A DNA stretch of 64,000 nt, from positions 208,108 to 272,107 of the forward strand of contig BDIU01000005.1 of assembly GCA_002118135.1 (NCBI GenBank), given 5' to 3'. The translations under genes were made by a program, and so were the position numbers. The notes under the pieces were generated by a model. It saw nothing but the letters and a program-made list of their open reading frames with translations. It was not told where the DNA came from and did not search any database. This document shows positions 13,790 through 22,700 of this stretch, in pieces (within the stretch, counting starts at the first letter, position 1; each line of letters starts with the position of its first letter). The DNA is from Trebouxia sp. TZW2008 (lineage: Eukaryota; Chlorophyta; Trebouxiophyceae; Trebouxiales; Trebouxiaceae).

Positions 13790-16700
13790 TCAGCAGGCGC
13801 TGTCAATCATAGTCGACTGGATGATGCCAAAAATCTGCTGTGCTGTGGGCCTGTTGGCAGCCTCCTGATCCAAGCATGCGTCCACCAAGTCACTCACAGC
13901 TTGTGGGCACTCCTCAGGAACCTGCAAATCAGTACATGCATGTTGCACATGTCTGGATCAGGTGCAGGGCATGTTGCATACTGAGCCTGCAAGCATTTGA
14001 TGCAATTTGAAGCATTTGATGCAAAGCATTTGACAAATTGGCATAAGATGTATTTGCTTGGTACTCAATGCGGTAGTTACCCAAAGGAATTACGGAATGG
14101 CTCGTACCTGAAACTCCCTAAGTTGGCCTCGTCGAGCCTGCTCGTGTGTGATGAGCTCCCACAAGACCACACCATAACTGAAGATGTCTGCCCTTTCATC
14201 ACACCTGCACATACAAGCATGTGATTACCACTGTGCTGTGCTGTGCTGTGCTGTGCTGTGCTGTGCTGTGCTGACAATGCCGCAACGCCTGCAGAAGAGT
14301 TGCGGCACCCAGGCCAAAACCCCAGCCACTGAGGCACGTTTACATCTTTCAGTTGTGTGTAGCATTTCAGCACATTGCCTGTCCAAAATATCGTGTGCAT
14401 AAAAGCTTACTTGACTGACCATGCAATGTGCGTAGAGCATTTTCTGAGACATAGCAAAGTGTCACAAGCAGCATATGCAAAGGTGGTCTATCAGGTGTAA
14501 TATAAAGGTTGTCTGTAAAGTATAATTTAAAATCAAAACCAACCTGAGGCACAGGAGCATTTCAGGAGCAGCATATGCAAAGGTGGTCTGTACAAAGTAG
14601 CCTGCGCTTGACAGGGAAGCTGAGCTTGACAGGGAGGTGTTGCCCATGATATGCGCCAAGCCCACATCGCATATCTTGGCTGACGCAAAGCCTTTGGATA
14701 ACAGCACATTGCCGCTTTTAATGTCCCTGTGCAAAACCTGCAGACAGCACCGGATTTTGGTACTCAATTAAGGGAGTCTGAGCTTCACAAGGAGTCGTTG
14801 CCAATGCGCCAGGCCCACGTCACATGTCTTGGCTGACACACCTCCTTTGGACGACAGCACATTGCCACTTTTGATGTCCCTGTGCAAGACCTGCAGACAG
14901 CACCAAATTCAAAATTCCAAGAGTTTGGGTTTTTTTGTTTGTGTATGTGTAACAGGAGCATGCAGCAGGTATGAGCCTTGAGCTACTATACTTATGGATT
15001 GATCCATTGATACAAATGCTTGCTAGGCAGGCTGATAAATCCAGCAGCCAGTACATGCAGGCGCTATCAGCTGCCTTCATGCATGTCTGTCAAAAGCTAC
15101 ACTGGACACGCAAGGCAGACATTCAGATGTCATATCTTTTCTCACAAGCCGACTTCAGGGCGCACAAGGTGGCAAGGTACTTACGCCATGACAATGCAGA
15201 AAATGGAGGCCCTTGATGACGTCCAGTGCTAACTGGGCCCCCTTCTGGTACCAGCCCAGGGCTTCTCTGGAAGGGCCCCTGAGCGCCTGCCTCAGATCAC
15301 CGCCCTACAAAAAGAGGGCCACTAATGGTACAATAGCGGGATGTTCAACTTTATCTTCTGTTGAGGCAAATGCTGACTAGCGATCTTTGGTTGCTGAACA
15401 CATGCGCCTTTGCTCTCAAGCGTGAGTGAGTGTGTGAGTGAGCGAGTGAGCGAGCGAGCGAGTGGGTGGGTGGGAGGGTGGGATAGTGAGTGGGTGAGCG
15501 AGTGAGTGAGTGAGCGACAAACCTGACAAACTTGACAGACTTGTCAACGTCTATTGTTGCATGATAGAAGCAGATGCTCCAAACATGGGTTGGTGCTTAC
15601 CTGCATGTACTCCAGCACCAACAGGATGTTGCCACTTTGCTCAAAAGAGCCATGAAACTGGACAACATTCTTGTCAAACGGCAATGTTGCCAACACCTTG
15701 AGCTCCTGCATGCAGTAATGTGTGTGTGAGTGATACGGATGGGTAGTATGCATACAGTGTACATGGGTACTGTGAAGGCAATGGCAATGTTGACAACAGC
15801 CTGAAATCTAGCAGGCCAAACAACATATTAGTGCACCATATGTAATAATACAAACACATAGTATGTAACATGCAGCAGGCGGGCACTTTACAGGCATTGC
15901 AATGTTACCAACACCCTGAGCTCCTGCATGCTAAAAACCCAGTGTTGCACCATATGTAACATGGATATGCGTTCATACTCCGAATCATGTGGGTAGTTTA
16001 CAGTATTGGCCACCTTATCGGCGCACTATGCAGGCCAAATTATCAAGGTTGCACCATATTTAGTGTGGACACACATGTATTGTACAGTATTGTACAATAC
16101 GTGAGTACTGGACAGTATTGACACCCTTAACAGCAAAACATGCACAATGCATTCCATGAGCCCAGCCATCAAGGAAGGCAGACACTGCATGTTTGTCACT
16201 GCATGACCTGCATAAATTTGATGATTGCATGATGCTACTTGAAGTATTGCATGGTTGCATGATTGCATGATTGCATGCTTGCATGATGCATGATTGCATG
16301 ATGCATGATTGCATGTTTGCATGAGTTACATTGCATGAACTACTGTCACACCTGTTGCATGACTTGCAACGCCTGTAGGGAGGTGAGCTGAGGATTGACA
16401 TGCTGCCTGTTAATGGTCTTGACCGCCACATCCAGATCCCCCATCTTGGCCTTGTATACCTGCAGGAAATAAGAGTGATGAAAGCGACGCCTTTTGGCAA
16501 AGGTGCTGCATGTGTGTGGCACAAGACTTGTCCCGCCAGGCTGGCTTATCCTGAGTGTCACATTCAGGTCGTCTGATGTTCAATTGTAACTGTTCAGCAC
16601 GTCACAGTAAGTCCTTGTGATTGCATGTGCTTTGTACACCTGCAAATTGTCAACACATCACAGCAACTATTTGTGATCGCATGTGCTTTGTACACCTGCA

Positions 16701-19700
16701 AGTGTTCCAACACATCACAGCAACGTCTTGTGATCGCATGTGCTTTGTTCACCTGCAAGTGTTCCAACACATCATAGCAACTTCTTGTGATCGCATGTGC
16801 TTTGTATCCATGCAAGTGCTCAACTCATCACAGCAAGTTCTTGTGATGCATGCGCGTCATCTCCTCTGAGCTTCTCATGATTGTCTTGTACACGCGCAAC
16901 AACTGAAAGCTTTGAAGAACACGATTCAGACAATGTTTGCAAGTGCTCAACGCATCACAGCAAGTTGTTGTGATGCATCTGCCTTATCTCCTCTGAGCTT
17001 CTCATGACTGCGTCGCACAAATGCAACACCTAAAAGCTGTGCTGCTACACAGTTCTGCCAGTGATGGGGAACACTGATCAACAAAAGTGTCTGACAAAGA
17101 ACTGTCACTTTGAAGGGGAAGCATTGCAGAGAGATGGTTGTCAAGACAGATTGGTGTTGGCAAACGCTGGCATCAGAATGGCTTGTGTTGTTGGGTTGGC
17201 TAGGGTTCAAACACCCTGATATAAGAATTTGCAATTTTATTGTCAATAGGGAAATCCACTGGGTTTTAGGGTTTAGGGTTTTAAGGGGGTTTGCGCTTTC
17301 TATGGTGTGAATCTGAACTCGATAGTTCCAAAGAAAAATTGGTGTAGGCAAACGCTCACCACGCCATAGGAGCCCATGCCAAGCAGCCAATCAACGCCTT
17401 CCTGTGTCTTACAGATCCGGACAGCAATTGTGCTGAAAACTGTAGTGAGTACTGTGTTCATCAACAAAGGGACACTTGCAGAGGGGTGCGTTCATGAAAA
17501 AGTGATGTTAGCGAATGCTCACCATGCCATAGGAGCCCATGCCAAGCAGCCAATCACCTCCTTCCTGTGTCTTACAGATCTGTATTTCGGCTGGATTGAT
17601 AATGGACGCGCGCACCAGCTTCTGAGACGGCTTCCGCTTGGATGAGGTCATCTCAGATCTCACGCTCAATGCCACCTCAGCATTGCTGCCTGATTCTAGA
17701 TCAAAGGCTGTGTGAGTCTTGGCGGGAGAACGGCCAAGTTTCAAAGCGCTGAAGAAGCGCTGTAGGGTTGATATCAGTCTCTTGAAAATGGGTTTCTTGG
17801 GCACTATGGGCTTGAAAAGTCTGACGTCTGAGTCTAAGTCGTTGGAGCTGTCGATATTGGTGATCAGCCCTTGTGTGGAAGGTCTCTGCAGTCACCAGAA
17901 CAACAATTCCTGCAAAGTTGTTAATGACTGCACTGAGGGACCAAGAGAGTGACAGCAAGACAGTTGCACCAGGAAAGTCATACAATGAACTCGCGTTGTA
18001 AGGACACTCAATGTAATATGAATCTGAATGCAAGGTCGACGCCATTGGTAAACAATCACTACATTCTGACTGCAGTGGTCCCTCTGAGTAAGGACAGTTT
18101 GATGTAACGACAACATTCTTGGTGTTCAAAGCAATCGCTACAAAGGGAGTTTACTGCACCAGAACATTGTCCTTATATATGTTGATCCTGACTCAGAAGT
18201 ACCACTGCAGACGGAAACCAGTGATTGCTTGCCAACTGCTTCCTCATTATAGCAAGCAATGCATTGAGTGTCACGTGTCTTTGTTATTACGCCATGAACA
18301 AGCTAGCCTGGCGAAATAAGTCTTGTGCGGCACACACCTAGCAGATTGTGCTGGAAAGGGCAATGATTATTGGTTGTATGTTGAGGATCTTTTGGAGAAA
18401 GATGCTGTACAACACCATTGATCATATCTGCCATCGAGTTGTTTAGTATGCCAGCAAGTCATTTAGTACGAAGCATGATGATGATGATGACGATGATGAT
18501 GACGATGATGATGACGACGATGATGATGATGTCAATGAAGATGAGGAAGAAGACAAAGAAGATGAAGAAGAAGTTGAAGAAGCAGATAACAGCAGGACAG
18601 GTACCTTCGAATTGCAGCGCTGTGTCTGAGATTTGCGGCCCAGAAGCAGCAGAGCCAGACAAGTGATGAGGATAATGATGAATATGATAGTACTTCACTT
18701 TTTCAAGCTCTGACCCTCAGGAGCGATATAGCCTGAGAAGTGATGATGATGATAATAACGATGGTGGAGATGAATATGAAGAGGCTGATGACAATAACGG
18801 TGATGACGGTGCTGACAGCAGGACAAGAAATGCACCTTCAGATAGGTACGCTGCATTTGTGCTTTACATCTCAAGAGCAGCAGAGCCAGAGCAGCAAGGA
18901 GCAGCAGCCCAAACACTCCTCCTGCCCCAGCAACACCTATCTTCCACATTGCAACGCTTGCAAAGCCTTGTGACAACAACAACAGCAGGACAAGCCGTGT
19001 ACCTTCAGATTGACATGCTGCTTTTTTGATCTGCGCCTCAGGAGCAACAGCGCCAGAGAAGTAAGGAGCAGCAGCCCAACCACTCCTCCTGCCCCAGCAA
19101 CACCAATTTTCCATCTTGTCATGCTTGCAGGCGGCTGGTAGCGCTCAGCTATTTGATCCGTGATGGAAACGCCTGTGCCACACAGCACTGCTCAGTTTTT
19201 GCCAGATTGTGCAGACCAGCTGTTGCAAATTATACACCAAGATTGCTTGCCAAGTGCAAAATGCAACCCGAGAAGTGCCCCTGCCTCAGCAATACCTAGC
19301 TTTCATTTTGCCACGCATGTAGGCGCTTGGTAGCGCTCAGCTGTTTGATCCATGATGGAAATGCATGTGCCTCACAGCATTCAATCACCATATATGACAC
19401 TCAATACGCAGCTTGTAATGCACAGTAAGAAATATTTGCACATATGCATTGCTGAAGTAGAGTGCAAACTGTCAAGTACACAATACATCGGCGCCTGCAC
19501 ACAGGGTGCAATATGCAAGCGTGTTGAAGTATCATTTGCTGGAAATACAAGTATGGTGATTGATGACCACACAGCACTGCTCAAGCCTTGCCGAATTGTG
19601 CAGACCAGCTGTTGCAACTTGACACTCAAAGTGTGTGCCAAGTGGAAAACACAAGCCAGATAAGCTTTGGCAAGTCAAGTACGCAACATCTCAGTACCAA

Positions 19701-22700
19701 AAGAATGCCCCTTGCAATGTCACACTGCATTTGGGCTGTACCAATTCAGCGTTTACAGGTTGCAATGCTATGCTGTACCGGCGTACTTGACATGCATTAG
19801 CTAGAGATCTGAAGCAACATTACATTGCATTGCAACTGCATCACTTCAGCATCAACAGTCACAATGCTATGCTGTACCTGGGTAGTTGACATCCAACAGG
19901 TCAAGATCTGGAGCAACACTACATTGCATTTGGGCGGGAGCAGTTCAGCATTGACAGCTTGCATGCTATGCTGTACCTGGGTAGTTGGAAATGGAATAGA
20001 TTGAAGCCGACAAAGGCAGGTTGGCGGCTGCAGTCTTGACATCAAATAAGGGAGGCCCTAATGAGTCATTGATGACATTTGTCAAGGCCTGTAGGAAGTT
20101 CATTCATCAACCAAGCAGTCAACCAATGGTTTTTGGCAAAGCAGTAGACAGAGGGTGAAAGCTAGCAGCTGAGCGAGGGGCAGGGCCAAGGGGCAGGCCA
20201 AGGGCAAGGCCAAGGGCAGGGCCAAGGGCAGGGCCAAGGGTAGGGCCAGGGGCAGTACCAAGGGGAAAGGGATTTGAAATCAGGCTAAGATCAGGGCCAG
20301 GGGCAGTACCAAGGGAAAAGGGATCTGAAATCAGGCTAAGATCAGGGCCAAGCCAGGAGACAATGGGCAAAAGCTAGGAGTCAAGCAAGGGAGAGGGTTG
20401 AGGCCAAGGCCAAGGGCAGGGCCAGGGGCAGAACCAAGGAGAAAGGGACTTGGAGTCATGCCAGGGCCGAGGCCAGGGCCAAGGCCAGGCCGAGGCCAGG
20501 CCAGGAGACAGAGGGTGAAAGGTAGCAGCTGGACAAGTGGCAGGGCCTGAGGCAATACCAAGGGGCCTGGGTATTGCATGTGAGACTTGGGCCAAGGTCA
20601 GGGCCAAGCCAGGGGAAAGAGGGCACAAGCTAGGAGCAAAGGGAGGGACAGGGCTCAGGGCAGGGCCAAGGGCAGGGCCAAGGGCAGGGCTAGGGGCATT
20701 CCCAAGGAGAAAGCGACTTGGAGTCATGCTGAGGCCAAGGGCAGGGCCAGGGCCAGGGCAAATGACAAAGGGCAAAAGCTAAGAGCAAAGAGAGAGACAG
20801 GGCCAACAGCAGGGCCAAGGGCAGGGCCAAGGGCAGGGCTTGCGACAGTAGAAAGGGGAACGGGACTTGGAGTCATGCCAGGGCCAAAGCCGGGCCGGGA
20901 GACAGATGGCAAAAGTTAGGATGAAGGCAAGGGACAGGGCCAGGGGCACCCACAGGGAAAGGGAATGAAGTCCAGACCAGGGCCAGGGGCTGGGCAGGGC
21001 AAGAGCCAGGGCTAGGGAGGGGCTGCTTGAAGGGGCAGGGGACACAGTCAGGTGACCATGCAATATGGAAGGGGAAAGCGTGGAAAATCTTTTCCAGCAG
21101 AATCTTTTCACAGAAAGCACAAACCTCTCCTACAAATTGGGCGTTTGCATCCTGCTGCACTACCAATGATACCACTGCAGTGCTGTTGGCCGACCCTGGA
21201 GCAGGTGAGCTTTGTTTCACGCCAATACACTTGATGTACCAAACTGTCGCATATGCCAAGATGTCTGCAACCACAGCAATCACCACGTTCTGTTTCTGCA
21301 AAGTCATTGGCACCAAGTTTCCGCCGGTCACCTGAAGCGTTCAAGCAATCAGTCAGTCAAAGTTACAGACCAGGGTAGAGGGCCAGACGCATTCAAGAAG
21401 GCAGCTGTAACAGACTAGGCTCTGTCTGAGTGAGTGTGCGTCTCTGCTCAAGTCTGCTCAAGTGAGATTGTGCGTAGCTGCCGACCGTCCATGAGACAGG
21501 ACTCGACACTTTTGGTTTGCCTAAACATGGCCTTCATTGAATAGCACTTCAGCCCTGCTGTGCAAGCATCTCAGCATGTTACAACAGCCCCTCCTGTGGC
21601 ACTCTGCATTCATCAATTAGTGGAATAATCTCCATATACAGCCACATCAACAGTAACCGTCCAGCATTAAATGTCACATTGGCAATGATACTGAAATGTG
21701 TGATGCACATGGCGCATATGGGTGAGTTGGTGGGTGTGCGGGTGGGGGCATGTGTGAGACAAGTGAACAAGCAACTGCTCAAGTGCTTGAGTGAGTGAAC
21801 AAGCAAGCAAGTGACTAACTAGAAGAATGACATACATGCATAGCTCTCAGCCCACTCAAGATGCAACCCTCAGCCCAACCAAAGGATATGTGCTCCCACA
21901 ACACACAGCTCTCATGACAGATCATGCTGCGACGTGTCTGTTCATGCAGTCTTTGATGCATGAGCTCCTGAATGCACACCAATCAACTGCATGATGAGAA
22001 TGGGTTGCCAGTGCATACCGCCAGCTCAACCCGGTATGATCTGTACTGTGTGATTGGCATCCGGTGCTCAATTTGGACAGCTGGTTGCTCCAAGTAGTAG
22101 TCTGTGCACAACCAGGCAGTCTGCACCACAGTTGCAGTCATCACATCACAAGTCAAGCTTGTTTATGAACTGCAAACAAGCAGCGTTGAAGTATTGCAGG
22201 AGTGCTTTTAGGTGGAGAATTCACCAGCTCAGGTCAACATCCAGGCAGTCTGCACCACAACTGCAGTTAGGAAAAAAAGAAAGCAAAAGGTCTACGCCCA
22301 TTGGCATCATAACAGGAGCCTCTAGCAACAAAGGCAGACATCACTTTATGAGCCGTGACCTTCATGAACTCTATGCAGAACCAGGCAGTCTGCACCACAA
22401 CTGCAGTCACCACGTCACAAGTCGAGTTTGTCCATGAACTAAAAAAAGGGGATGTTAGATGTTAAATCATTGCAGGAGTGCTTTTGGCTAAAGACTTTGC
22501 AAGCTGAGGTTGACATTCAAATTGGACCAAGAATGGCTTGTTGCTCTGAGTTGTAGTCTGTGCACATCCAAGCAGTCTGCACCATGATTGCATCACCACA
22601 TTTAGAGTTAAGAGCTTCATGAACTGCAAATGGGGAATAGGGCATTTTGCAGGAGTGGTGTCAGGTGGATAGTCCACAAGCTGAGGTCAACAACATCCAA

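Noticed and set aside
16610..16865. Regular 57-bp repeats resembling a CRISPR array
   Set aside because: The units are contiguous without unique spacers, sit in a eukaryotic intron and derive from an exon acceptor.
18418..18666. Poly-Met/Lys frame on the + strand
   Set aside because: It is a product of the GATGAT/GAAGAA repeat in an intron, with no further support.
20119..21120. Several overlapping Gly/Pro/Leu-Ala frames in the minisatellite
   Set aside because: All come from the GGCCAAGGGCAG composition; exons on both sides join in phase without them.
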